Positions 34,714 to 42,937 of a stretch of 64,000 nucleotides of DNA are shown here, in pieces. Numbering within the stretch: position 1 is the stretch's first letter; every line of letters begins with the position of its first letter. The DNA is taken from positions 1 to 64,000 of the forward strand of contig CAOJBY010000020.1 of the NCBI GenBank assembly GCA_948330435.1. The letters run 5' to 3'. The translations under genes and the position numbers were made by a program. Source of the DNA: an uncultured Lachnoclostridium sp. (GTDB lineage Bacteria > Bacillota > Clostridia > Lachnospirales > Lachnospiraceae). The notes under the pieces were generated by a model. It was not told where the DNA came from. It ran no database searches and saw only the letters and a list, made by a program, of their open reading frames with translations.

Positions 34714-35724
34714 CTATTCCGCCAACAAAACATCATGATTTATCGTCCGGTAAAACTCCCTTTTGAATTCCCCGCCAGATAAATCCTGTTCCAAAAGCCA
34801 CATCACCTTAGTGACAGTTGCTTCCAATGTCATATCAAAGGCCTCAATAATCGGAAACCGATCTTTCATCACCTTTCCCACCTGATAGACCTCCATGTCG
34901 CTGCCCTCGTGGGTCACCTGGGTCGCCATAATCACCTTTTTCCCCTGGCCGCACCAGTGCCCAACAGCTTCCAGAAAGCTGTGCCTGCCGTAAGATGGAA
35001 GCCCGCCTACCCCAAAGGACTCGATAATCACTGCGTCATACTCATCCGCCAGTATATTCAGAATCCGTCCGTCCATCCCCGGAATGATCTTGAGAAGCAA
35101 AACCCTCTCATTCATTCTGTGATAAAACCTCACCGGTTCTGTGAGACGAAACTGATCTTCTATATAAAATATAATTCTCTGCTCCTGAATCACTGCAATA
35201 TCCGGATAATTAATACTGGAAAAGGCATTGTAGCTCTTCGATCGCTCTTTCTTCGCCCTGGTTCCCGCAATCACCTTTCCTCCAAAGACAATATTGACGC
35301 CATAGGCACGGTCGTCCGAAGCAAACCGAAGACTGTCCCGAAGATTCATCCTTGCATCGGTGATTTCCAGATCAATGGGTTTTTGTGCACCGGTCACCAC
35401 AATCGGCTTTCGGTTGTTCTGAATCAGGTAAGAAAGGGCCGCCGCCGTATACGCCATCGTGTCCGTCCCATGACAAATCACAAATCCGTCGTATCTGTCA
35501 TAAGCCTCCTCTATAATTCGTTCCAGGCCAAGCCAGTGCTCCTGGCAGACGTTTGTACTGTCCAGTTCAAAGGGCTGTACCGTGTCCACCCCGCAGGCTC
35601 CCCCTATTTCCGGCACATAAGCCAGCAGCTCCTCCGAGGTAATCCCGGGCTTAAGCCCCTCCGGTGAAAATCTTGACGCAATGGTGCCGCCTGTGGCAAT
35701 CAGTAGTATTTTCTTCATCTTCAT
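34714..35724 (-). CDS. ansA: L-asparaginase, type I-like
   Basis: A 336-residue amidohydrolase. IATGGTIASRF carries the first catalytic Thr and VICHGTDTMAYTAAAL the second Thr-Asp pair; the late GYG-like GVGGLPS region and a C-terminal EAT motif also fit. No signal peptide, so cytoplasmic. It hydrolyses Asn to Asp and ammonia. It starts 3 bases after the YitT stop, so the two are cotranscribed. Met1 or Met3 can serve as start. Confidence 0.9.
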   Translation of the reverse strand: MKMKKILLIATGGTIASRFSPEGLKPGITSEELLAYVPEIGGACGVDTVQPFELDSTNVCQEHWLGLERIIEEAYDRYDGFVICHGTDTMAYTAAALSYLIQNNRKPIVVTGAQKPIDLEITDARMNLRDSLRFASDDRAYGVNIVFGGKVIAGTRAKKERSKSYNAFSSINYPDIAVIQEQRIIFYIEDQFRLTEPVRFYHRMNERVLLLKIIPGMDGRILNILADEYDAVIIESFGVGGLPSYGRHSFLEAVGHWCGQGKKVIMATQVTHEGSDMEVYQVGKVMKDRFPIIEAFDMTLEATVTKVMWLLEQDLSGGEFKREFYRTINHDVLLAE

Positions 35725-35726
35725 CC

Positions 35727-36602
35727 TTACTCCATAGGCTTTTGATAAAAGATTCCAAAGAAACTCTCCGTAGGTATCACATTAATGATAACTCTTTTAT
35801 CCGCCTGACGCAAGCAGTCCACCAGATCCTGCACCTCATAAGCGGAAACAACTGTATGCAAAAGGCTCATAGGCTTTCTACTGTATCCGCCGTACCCGTC
35901 CATCACCGATATCCCATGCTTGCAGACACCGATATAAGCCGCAGTCAGTTCCTTTGGGTGCTCCGTCGTAATCTGAAGCGTTACCCGCTTGTACCTGTGA
36001 TAGAACCGCTCTATGGTCTGAGTAGATACAAATTGGAACATAATCGAATACCCTGCATGCTCCCACCCGAAAACCGCACCAAAAACACAGAGCATCACGC
36101 AGTTAAAAATAAATACATACTGCCAGATGGATTTTCCAATCCGGTTGGAAATGTAAAGAGCCACAAAATCCATGCCGCCCGTAGATGCATTTCCTTTCAA
36201 AGCCATTACTATGGAAATGCCATAGAGGAAGCCGCCGAAGCAGATATTCAGAAGAATATCATCAAACAAATAATTCTCCGGAAGTACCTTTAACAAGGCA
36301 CTGGCAAGAAATACCTGGAGCATGGAAAACAGTACAAACTTTTTTCCCACATGGCGGTAACAAAAGACTGCCACCGGAATATTCAGAAGAATCATTCCTA
36401 CGGACGTGGAAAAATGTATGCCAAACAATCCGGTCACCTGCTCCAGCAAAATAGCCAGCCCGGTAAACCCGCCAGGCAGAAGATTTACCGCATTCAGAAA
36501 GGTTTTCATGCTAAATGCCTGAAGAAATGCCGAGAAGAACACCGCTGCCGTCGTTAAAACATATTTATTTATTCTATGCCCTCCTAAAAAACGTACTTTC
36601 AA
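35727..36602 (-). CDS. YitT family membrane protein (DUF2179)
   Basis: About 291 residues. N-terminal YitT membrane domain with five to six helices (FSMKTFLNAVNLLPGGFTGL, GNASTGGMDFVALYIS) and a C-terminal cytoplasmic DUF2179 domain of roughly 80 residues. AGGAGG 6 bases ahead of a TTG at 36602 argues for that start; an ATG at 36632 would be encoded by a palindromic repeat. Function of the family is not established. Confidence 0.8.
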   Translation of the reverse strand: MKVRFLGGHRINKYVLTTAAVFFSAFLQAFSMKTFLNAVNLLPGGFTGLAILLEQVTGLFGIHFSTSVGMILLNIPVAVFCYRHVGKKFVLFSMLQVFLASALLKVLPENYLFDDILLNICFGGFLYGISIVMALKGNASTGGMDFVALYISNRIGKSIWQYVFIFNCVMLCVFGAVFGWEHAGYSIMFQFVSTQTIERFYHRYKRVTLQITTEHPKELTAAYIGVCKHGISVMDGYGGYSRKPMSLLHTVVSAYEVQDLVDCLRQADKRVIINVIPTESFFGIFYQKPME

Positions 36603-36617
36603 ATCAAACCTCCTAGA

Positions 36618-36698
36618 TCCCCCACAGTACATCCCTATGCAAAGAATTTACGACCACACATACGTGCGGCCGCAAATTCTTTGCAACACTGTCTGGGA
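36618..36698. repeat. Dispersed palindromic element, divergent copy E
   Basis: TCCC-ACAGT and ACTGT-GGGA form the outer arms. GCAAAGAATTT pairs with AAATTCTTTGC, and the loop contains CGACCACACATACGTGCGG, matching the CGACCAC...GTG pattern of the other copies. It lies between the SIS-protein gene end and the YitT start. Confidence 0.65.
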
Positions 36699-36727
36699 AG
36701 TGCTGTTGCCGATTTTACTTTACATTA

Positions 36728-37846
36728 CTATTTCTCATCTTCCACCCCATATGGATTGGTCACGCCCTCCATATTCTTGCTTCCGATTCTTTTATGAAAC
36801 TGCGGGTCTTTCGGAATATCCGGATTGATTCCCAGGGCCTCCGGTGCAAAGCAGGCCACAATCTGCAGAGGGATAATGTACTCCCAGGCGGAGAACAGCG
36901 GATCCTCCGTAAACTCCACCAAGAGATCCTTTTCGCTTACACGGTCCACGCCCTCCGGCGAAGCGATCAGGTAGTTGTGCGGTGTCCAATCGCTTAAAAT
37001 ATCAATGAGCTTTAAGGTCCTGGCCTTATAGTCTCCCTTGGACCCCACATAAAAGATGTGGGCACTGTCCGTAATGGAATTGTAGATTCCGTGGAAAAAC
37101 TCTTCGATATCATATCCGGTAACGCCCTCCCGGACGGTCTCCAGAATCTTAAGGGATCCCTCCAGAACATCTGCGTACATGCCGTCATAGCCCACTACGA
37201 TAATCCGCTTAGCGTGAAGAAACTCATCCTTGATTCTTCCGTACCATTCCACGGAAGCATCCGTTACCTCATCCAGATTGTCAATCACACGGTACATCCG
37301 CTCCCGGTAGGCCGCCGCCCTCTCCTCAGTGACAATCCCCTTTGCCAGGGCAAGCTCCGTGAGCATCATCATCAGCGTTACGGTCGTTCCCGCATAACCC
37401 TTTGTCTTGGCACCGCATTTCTCATTTCCCACCTCAATCAGGGTCTTTGTATCCGCATGCTCAAAGATAAACGCATTCCGGTTGGCGGAAACCCCCGCCG
37501 TACCAAAGCCCTGGGCCCTGGCACAGTCAAGCCCTGCCACGGTGGAAAGGCTCTGCCCTCCCTGGGACATGCCGATCACAAGAGTGTTCTTATTAAACAC
37601 CTTTTCTCCCCGTTCAAACTGTGTGGGGTACATGCAGATTACTTTCATCCCCAACAGCTCCTCCAGATAATTCTTTGCGGAAAGTCCCGCATGGTAGCTG
37701 GTGCCGGACCCCAGAACATAGATCTGCTCAATCTCACGGCCCTTAAACTTCTCTACAAACTCCTTTGCAATCTCCCTGCGGTTCTCAATGATATATTTTA
37801 AAACAACGGGAGTTTCACAAATATAATTGTACATGTTCGATGTCAT
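36728..37846 (-). CDS. SIS-domain sugar isomerase/deglycase-like protein
   Basis: A 372-residue protein with tandem SIS domains like the C-terminal half of GlmS. VLGSGTSYHAGLSAKNYLEE is the first sugar-phosphate loop, VIGMSQGGQSLSTV the second, and the C-terminus carries SKNMEGVTNPYGVE with the conserved late Lys/Glu-type segment. The glutaminase domain is absent. Enzymes of this form with mannose-type PTS genes act on fructosamine- or glucosamine-type 6-phosphates (FrlB/GfrF-like deglycases). It shares one base with the IID gene (TAATG). Confidence 0.8.
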   Translation of the reverse strand: MTSNMYNYICETPVVLKYIIENRREIAKEFVEKFKGREIEQIYVLGSGTSYHAGLSAKNYLEELLGMKVICMYPTQFERGEKVFNKNTLVIGMSQGGQSLSTVAGLDCARAQGFGTAGVSANRNAFIFEHADTKTLIEVGNEKCGAKTKGYAGTTVTLMMMLTELALAKGIVTEERAAAYRERMYRVIDNLDEVTDASVEWYGRIKDEFLHAKRIIVVGYDGMYADVLEGSLKILETVREGVTGYDIEEFFHGIYNSITDSAHIFYVGSKGDYKARTLKLIDILSDWTPHNYLIASPEGVDRVSEKDLLVEFTEDPLFSAWEYIIPLQIVACFAPEALGINPDIPKDPQFHKRIGSKNMEGVTNPYGVEDEK

Positions 37847-38688
37847 TATAAAATACCCAAGACGCTTCCTGCAATTCCGACAATAATCATGCCCCAGAGA
37901 ATTGTAGTGGTCTTAAATCCTTTCTGCAATAATTTGTATGTACCAAGTGTCAAAGCCAGCGGTAAGAAGCCGGAGATAATTCCGTCAAAAATATCCTGAA
38001 GTACAATTTCTGCTCCGCCAATGCTTAAAACCAGAGGGATCGCCAGATTTACCATGGAGGCACACATGGAGCCTACCACAACAAGTCCCAGTACCTTTGC
38101 CACCTCGGAAAGCGCCGCAATGATACCACCCTCAGACATGCTGTCAAGGAAGGTCATCCCGCTGCGGTATCCGATCTTCAGTCCGAAGTAGCGAACCAGC
38201 AAATGAGGAACATTATAAATCAGCAGGAACATAATAACTCCAAGGATGCTTCCCTGTGCTGCCAGGGAACAACCAATACCAGCACCGATGATACGGAAAG
38301 TTCCCCAGAAGAAGGAATCACCGATACCTGCAAGGGGTCCCATAAGGGCTGTCTTTACTGCGTTTACGGATTCCGGATCGCTCTCTTCTCCCATCTCCTT
38401 TGCCTTTTTCAGCCTCTCCTCCATAGCAATGGCCACACCGGTAATAAAGGTTACAATAGCTGGGGTCGTATTAAAAATCACCAGATGACGCTTTAATGCC
38501 TCGGAAGCCTCCTCCTTATTGGGATACAGCTTCTTGAGAGCCGGAACCATCTGATAGGCAAAGCCTACGTTCTGCATTCTCTCATAGAAGAAGCATGCCT
38601 GCAGCGGAAAGGACCGCCAAAAGGTTTTCTTAAAAATATCCGGGCTCATTACGGATTCTTCATTTGTCAATACTTTTTCCTCTGCCAT
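37846..38688 (-). CDS. PTS mannose-family EIID component (second cluster)
   Basis: A 280-residue protein. FKKTFWRSFPLQACFFYERM is the conserved EIID start, and MGPLAGIGDSFFWGTFRIIG the diagnostic loop. Several membrane helices follow. It overlaps IIC upstream and the SIS gene downstream by single bases, the tightest possible coupling. A paralogue of the IID gene at 9.0-9.9 kb. Confidence 0.9.
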   Translation of the reverse strand: MAEEKVLTNEESVMSPDIFKKTFWRSFPLQACFFYERMQNVGFAYQMVPALKKLYPNKEEASEALKRHLVIFNTTPAIVTFITGVAIAMEERLKKAKEMGEESDPESVNAVKTALMGPLAGIGDSFFWGTFRIIGAGIGCSLAAQGSILGVIMFLLIYNVPHLLVRYFGLKIGYRSGMTFLDSMSEGGIIAALSEVAKVLGLVVVGSMCASMVNLAIPLVLSIGGAEIVLQDIFDGIISGFLPLALTLGTYKLLQKGFKTTTILWGMIIVGIAGSVLGIL

Positions 38689-39482
38689 TACAGCTCACCT
38701 CCCAAATCATCAGACATTTCTGCTGCAGCTTCCACAGCCGCCGGTTCTGCTTTTCTTCCTCTTCCATACTGGAACATAATATAGGCAATGGTCGTACCTA
38801 TCACTGCGGCTCCTACGGTATTGACACCGATAAGAGCACTTAAGGCCCAGCCCACAAAGAAGAAGGCCACGTTCTTTTTATCAAAGAGAAGCTGCATCAG
38901 TATAGCAATTCCAAGAGCCGGAAGCATGCCGCTTGCGACGCTGAAACCGTCAATCACGCTCTGAGGAAGCTTATCCACAAATGCACCGATGACTGCGGAT
39001 CCAAGCAATGCACCGCAGAATACCAACAAGAAATAAGCAAGGAAGAACAAGCCGGCACCTCCCCACAGAGCACGGTCGATCCCCTTATAGTCTCCCCGCT
39101 CCGCAGCCTTATCCGCCTGATGTGCAAAGTAGCCGTTTGCCGTACGAACAAGAACACCCACAAGCTGGCCAAGGGTTGCAATGGGCAGCGACAGAGCTAC
39201 CGCCGCACTCACGTCAAGGCCGGAGGTAATGGCAAAGGCCGTAGCAAGAATACTGCCCGACACCGTATCCGGAATGGTTGCAGAGCCAATTCCCACGATT
39301 CCCATCATAACCAGTTCCAAAGAGGCTCCCACCACGATACCCGTCTGAAAATCCCCCAAAATCAATCCTACAACCGGTCCCAAAAACAGCGGCCGATCCA
39401 GCATAAACATACCCATTACACGGCTGTCCCAGATACCCAATCCGCCGAGTATACCAAGTAATACTGCCTGAATAACACTCAT
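38688..39482 (-). CDS. PTS mannose-family EIIC component (second cluster)
   Basis: A 264-residue polytopic membrane protein of the EIIC-Man/Sor family. VIQAVLLGILGGLGIWDSRV, MLDRPLFLGPVVGLILGDF and VMMGIVGIGSATIPDTVSGS are the typical first helices. The C-terminus is Ala/Glu-rich. It forms the sugar pore with IID. Confidence 0.9.
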   Translation of the reverse strand: MSVIQAVLLGILGGLGIWDSRVMGMFMLDRPLFLGPVVGLILGDFQTGIVVGASLELVMMGIVGIGSATIPDTVSGSILATAFAITSGLDVSAAVALSLPIATLGQLVGVLVRTANGYFAHQADKAAERGDYKGIDRALWGGAGLFFLAYFLLVFCGALLGSAVIGAFVDKLPQSVIDGFSVASGMLPALGIAILMQLLFDKKNVAFFFVGWALSALIGVNTVGAAVIGTTIAYIMFQYGRGRKAEPAAVEAAAEMSDDLGGEL

Positions 39483-39499
39483 TATTTTTCTCCTTCCCG

Positions 39500-39994
39500 T
39501 TAACCGTTCTTATTAAAGTTTTTCCGTATTTCATCGCAAGTGAGACTTTTCTGCGTCGGATCCGGCTGCATGGTAATTGCCTTACCAGACTGCTCCAGGC
39601 GGTTCATCACTGCAATATCATCCTCTGACATGTAGGAATTCATATCAATCTGCCGCTTTCCCTCTCCGCTTCGCAGACCCCCGAGAAGCACATCTTTTAT
39701 CGCTCCTCCTGTCTTTTCGCACAGATACTCCGCATCCTGCATGGTCTTCGCAACCACCATAATGCTGCGGGGTGCATGCTTAGGATTGTTAATCACCGCC
39801 GCTGCCCCGTCCAGGGATTTCATGGACAGCGTAACCCCCGGCGGCGTTGCCAGCTTAAATGCCATCTGCATCGTCTTGTCTGTGATTACCTGGTCATTTG
39901 CAATCAGAATTACATCCGCTTTATAAAAGTTCACCCAGGCAACCGCCACCTGACCGTGAAGCAGACGATCGTCCACACGCAATACTTTGATCAT
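39500..39994 (-). CDS. PTS mannose-family EIIB component (second cluster)
   Basis: A 164-residue protein. VLRVDDRLLHGQVAVAWV contains the phospho-His, and LSMKSLDGAAAVINN follows as in EIIB-Man/Sor. Between IIA and IIC in the operon, with AGGAGG ahead of the ATG. Confidence 0.9.
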   Translation of the reverse strand: MIKVLRVDDRLLHGQVAVAWVNFYKADVILIANDQVITDKTMQMAFKLATPPGVTLSMKSLDGAAAVINNPKHAPRSIMVVAKTMQDAEYLCEKTGGAIKDVLLGGLRSGEGKRQIDMNSYMSEDDIAVMNRLEQSGKAITMQPDPTQKSLTCDEIRKNFNKNG

Positions 39995-40030
39995 AACTTC
40001 CTCCTTTACTCCTAGTTCTGTGATAACCCG

Positions 40031-40471
40031 TTACAGCTCCCCCTCTTCATCCTGGAGGGTGCCTGCCGTTTCCACATCATTTACAAGCACCAGCGTATCT
40101 TTTGCTTCTTCAAGCACCGTTCGGATATTGGCCAGATTCTCTTCCCGGTCCTGTGTCAGTTCCAACATGGCGATGGGAAGCAGAAGCCCCAGGCACAATC
40201 CGGATATCAGATAAAAATCCGGATGCTCCGCAAGAATCCCGATTGCGGACTGGGTAGTGCTTCCGCCCGGAATGTCCGTAATCAAAATCGTAGGAGCCGA
40301 GTTGTCAAACGCCTTCCATGCATTCTCAATCATCGCCTTTGTCTGTGCAACAGACTCATCCAGGGTAATGCTCAAGGCTGTCAGGTTCGGTACATCCCCG
40401 AGAATAAACCGGCAGGACTGCGCAATCCCTTTGGAAAATTCTCCGTGTGTCAGCAAAATTATGTTTTTCAT
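40031..40471 (-). CDS. PTS mannose-family EIIA component (second cluster)
   Basis: A 146-residue protein. LLTHGEFSKGIAQS has the phospho-His near residue 9, and TDIPGGSTTQSAIG matches the EIIA-Man loop. First gene of the operon IIA-IIB-IIC-IID-SIS. The divergent GntR gene 244 bases upstream is the probable regulator. Confidence 0.9.
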   Translation of the reverse strand: MKNIILLTHGEFSKGIAQSCRFILGDVPNLTALSITLDESVAQTKAMIENAWKAFDNSAPTILITDIPGGSTTQSAIGILAEHPDFYLISGLCLGLLLPIAMLELTQDREENLANIRTVLEEAKDTLVLVNDVETAGTLQDEEGEL

Positions 40472-40496
40472 TCATATCCTCCTTTCTCATTTTTAA

Positions 40497-40530
40497 TGTA
40501 TATACATTTTTCTATATATTAATATACATT
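40497..40530. promoter_or_regulatory. Candidate GntR operators between the PTS operon and gntR
   Basis: TGTATATACA (40497-40506) is a perfect palindrome, and AATATACATT lies 14 bases on. They sit just upstream of the IIA start. AATATGTATATATAT near 40667, before gntR, resembles the same half site. Confidence 0.45.
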
Positions 40531-40715
40531 TAGTAGTTTGTCAATACGTTTTATAAAAATTTATATGTTTTATTTTATTAAATTGTATGCTATTTGTGGG
40601 GATTGATGGGATGAGAAAGTAATAATAATTTTGATTATGTTGACTTTTACTCACTATCCATCTATAATATGTATATATATTTCGGGAAAAAAGTATATTT
40701 TTTTGGAGAATTGAT

Positions 40716-41441
40716 ATGAAAAAGACACCTCTTTATCTTACCATTGCACAGGAGATTATGGAGCTGATCCAGAACGGAACCTTACGCTGCGGAGAACAGC
40801 TTATGACAGAAGCACAGCTCTGTGAGAAATATCAGGTAAGCCGCATGACGGCCAACAAAGCTCTCTCTGCCCTTGTGGCCCAGGGATATATCAGCCGCAC
40901 GGCCGGAAAAGGAAGCTTTGTGCTGGAGCCTAAGGTCACAAAGGACATCGGAGCTTCTAATATCAGCAGCTTTTCCAGAGATATGGCCTCCGTAGGGAAA
41001 AAGCCCGGAGCCATCCTGGTAGAATACCGTGTCATGCGTGCGGAGGACGCCCCCCTTGCCGCAGATCGACTTAAGCTTGCAGGCAGCGATCTGGTACACT
41101 ATATCTTCCGCATCCGCACCAGTGACGAGATACGGATCGCCTTAAGCCACACCTACATTCCCTGCAAATACCTGCCGGCTCTGGACGTAACCATCCTGGA
41201 AAGCTCCCTTTACGAATATCTTGACCGGACCTACCATATCCACCCCCGTGTATTGGATTACAATTTCAACGCACTTCTTTCCAATAAAAAACAGCAGGAG
41301 CTTTTGCAGACCGAAGCCTGTGCCCTGCTGAAATCCAGTCATACCAGTACCATCGAACAGAATATTCTTTTTGAATTTACGGAGACCTACTATGTGGGCA
41401 ACCGATACACCTATCATTTTTCAAGGACGGGAGCAGAATGA
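40716..41441 (+). CDS. GntR/HutC family transcriptional regulator
   Basis: A 241-residue protein. Residues 1-70 form the winged helix (LMTEAQLCEKYQVSRMTANK, ALSALVAQGYISRTAGKGSF). Residues 80-241 are the UTRA domain (FRIRTSDEIRIALSHTYIPC, FEFTETYYVGNRYTYHFS). Divergent from the PTS operon and overlapping the Cof phosphatase gene by 4 bases. It probably represses the PTS/SIS genes and senses a phosphorylated substrate. Confidence 0.87.
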   Translation: MKKTPLYLTIAQEIMELIQNGTLRCGEQLMTEAQLCEKYQVSRMTANKALSALVAQGYISRTAGKGSFVLEPKVTKDIGASNISSFSRDMASVGKKPGAILVEYRVMRAEDAPLAADRLKLAGSDLVHYIFRIRTSDEIRIALSHTYIPCKYLPALDVTILESSLYEYLDRTYHIHPRVLDYNFNALLSNKKQQELLQTEACALLKSSHTSTIEQNILFEFTETYYVGNRYTYHFSRTGAE

Positions 41442-42208
41442 TAAAAGCAATCTTTTTTGACATTGACGGAACCTTATATTCCCACAGAGACTACCGAATT
41501 CCGGAAAGTGCCCTCTGTGCCTTACGGCTTCTTAGGGAGCAGGGGATTCTCCTGTTTATCTCCACCGGAAGACATATGATTATGATTGAACATCTTCTGG
41601 GCAGTCAGATTCCTTTTGACGGCTATGTATCTCTGACTGGTCAGATTTGCCTGAATCGGGAGAAACAGATCATTTATAAGAATCCCATCTACAGGACGGA
41701 TACGGAGAAGATTGTGGAATTCTTCAACAGGAAAACACTTCCCCTTACTTTAATGGAAGAAAACCGCCGCTATGCCAACCTTGCGGACCGGCCGGCCGGA
41801 AATGTCTCAAAGAATCCCGCCGCTTTCCCGCCCCCCGTCGAAGCCTACCAGGGGGGAGCCATCTATCAGGTGTCCGGCTTCTTTGGGGAGGAAGAGACAG
41901 GGGAGCTGCTCCCCAGTCTGACACACTGCAAATACGCCACATGGCGGAACGGGGCCATTGATATTATCTCCGCAGACGGCGGAAAGACAGCGGGTATCAA
42001 AAGACTGTTAGAGTATTACCATCTAGATGAGGACAGCATTATGGCTTTCGGCGACGGCGACAACGATGTCGACATGCTGGAATTCGCCCGGATTGGCGTA
42101 GCCATGGGAAACGGATCCCCAAAAGCCAGGGAAGCCGCAGACTACATTACCACAGATATTGATTTGGACGGGATCTCGCATGCTCTGAAGCATTTTGGAT
42201 TGATATAG
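41438..42208 (+). CDS. Cof-type HAD-IIB phosphatase
   Basis: A 256-residue hydrolase. FFDIDGTLYSH is HAD motif I with nucleophile Asp, STGRH motif II, and MAFGDGDNDVDML motif IV for Mg. The cap is of the C2B type. It dephosphorylates small sugar phosphates or cofactors. Coupled to gntR, so probably removes excess sugar phosphate from the PTS route. A close relative lies at 57.1-57.8 kb. Confidence 0.87.
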   Translation: MIKAIFFDIDGTLYSHRDYRIPESALCALRLLREQGILLFISTGRHMIMIEHLLGSQIPFDGYVSLTGQICLNREKQIIYKNPIYRTDTEKIVEFFNRKTLPLTLMEENRRYANLADRPAGNVSKNPAAFPPPVEAYQGGAIYQVSGFFGEEETGELLPSLTHCKYATWRNGAIDIISADGGKTAGIKRLLEYYHLDEDSIMAFGDGDNDVDMLEFARIGVAMGNGSPKAREAADYITTDIDLDGISHALKHFGLI

Positions 42209-42217
42209 CACCACTTG

Positions 42218-42862
42218 TCAGGAGACCGCTAAAGCTTTCAGCGTCGTTATGGAGATATCCCCCACCACTGCCAGGTCCTCTGCCTGGTAAGCGTAAGGAA
42301 AATTCTCCTCAAAGAGAATCTGTGAAGAGGGCGGAAATTCCTCATCCCCGGCCCACAGAATAAATCGCACATGCAGACCATTTATAAATTCAAACTCATA
42401 GGCCGCATCTCCCATAGAGATCTTCTTGGCCCCAAGCTTCTCCATTGCCGCCGCAAACTGCTCAAGCTTAAAGCCAAAGGCAAACTTAAGCCTTGTCAGG
42501 CACCGCCCCTCAAACTGGCGGAAATACACTTCGCCCCAGGGCACCTCCCGGTAGGTGAGGTATTTCCCCGTACTCTTCACCGACTGGCCGGAAATGAGAA
42601 AACGCAGCACGATAATCTTCGCCGGAGCCATCTCTGAATAGCGTACCGCCCCCTCCTCTCCCTGCTCCGGGTGAAGTGCGAACTCCGGATAGTCAGCCAG
42701 ATAGGGATAGCCCATTAGACGGATATGGAACTGTTGCTTCTCCTCGTCGTACTCCACGCCGCAGCGGGAAGCCGCTTCGCCGGGGTCTATTTTGCGGTAT
42801 TCTTCCAAATAATGCTCAAGGGGAATCCTCTCCTTGTTGTCTTTTTCGTAGGGAAATTCCAT
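42218..42862 (-). CDS. DUF3786 family protein
   Basis: A 214-residue protein that fits DUF3786: LMGYPYLADYPEFAL, ILRFLISGQSVKSTGKYLTY, and EFINGLHVRFILWAGDEEFP with a late ENFPYAY motif. No catalytic residues are evident. The family is often found beside corrinoid-protein activases in anaerobes, and here it lies directly downstream of the RACE-like gene, so a role in corrinoid methyltransfer is inferred. Confidence 0.75.
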   Translation of the reverse strand: MEFPYEKDNKERIPLEHYLEEYRKIDPGEAASRCGVEYDEEKQQFHIRLMGYPYLADYPEFALHPEQGEEGAVRYSEMAPAKIIVLRFLISGQSVKSTGKYLTYREVPWGEVYFRQFEGRCLTRLKFAFGFKLEQFAAAMEKLGAKKISMGDAAYEFEFINGLHVRFILWAGDEEFPPSSQILFEENFPYAYQAEDLAVVGDISITTLKALAVS

Positions 42863-42937
42863 TGTATACTTACTCCTTTAATTGCCATGGCAGATGCCTG
42901 TTAGCTTGCATATCCGCCATGGCCGTTCTATTATTCT

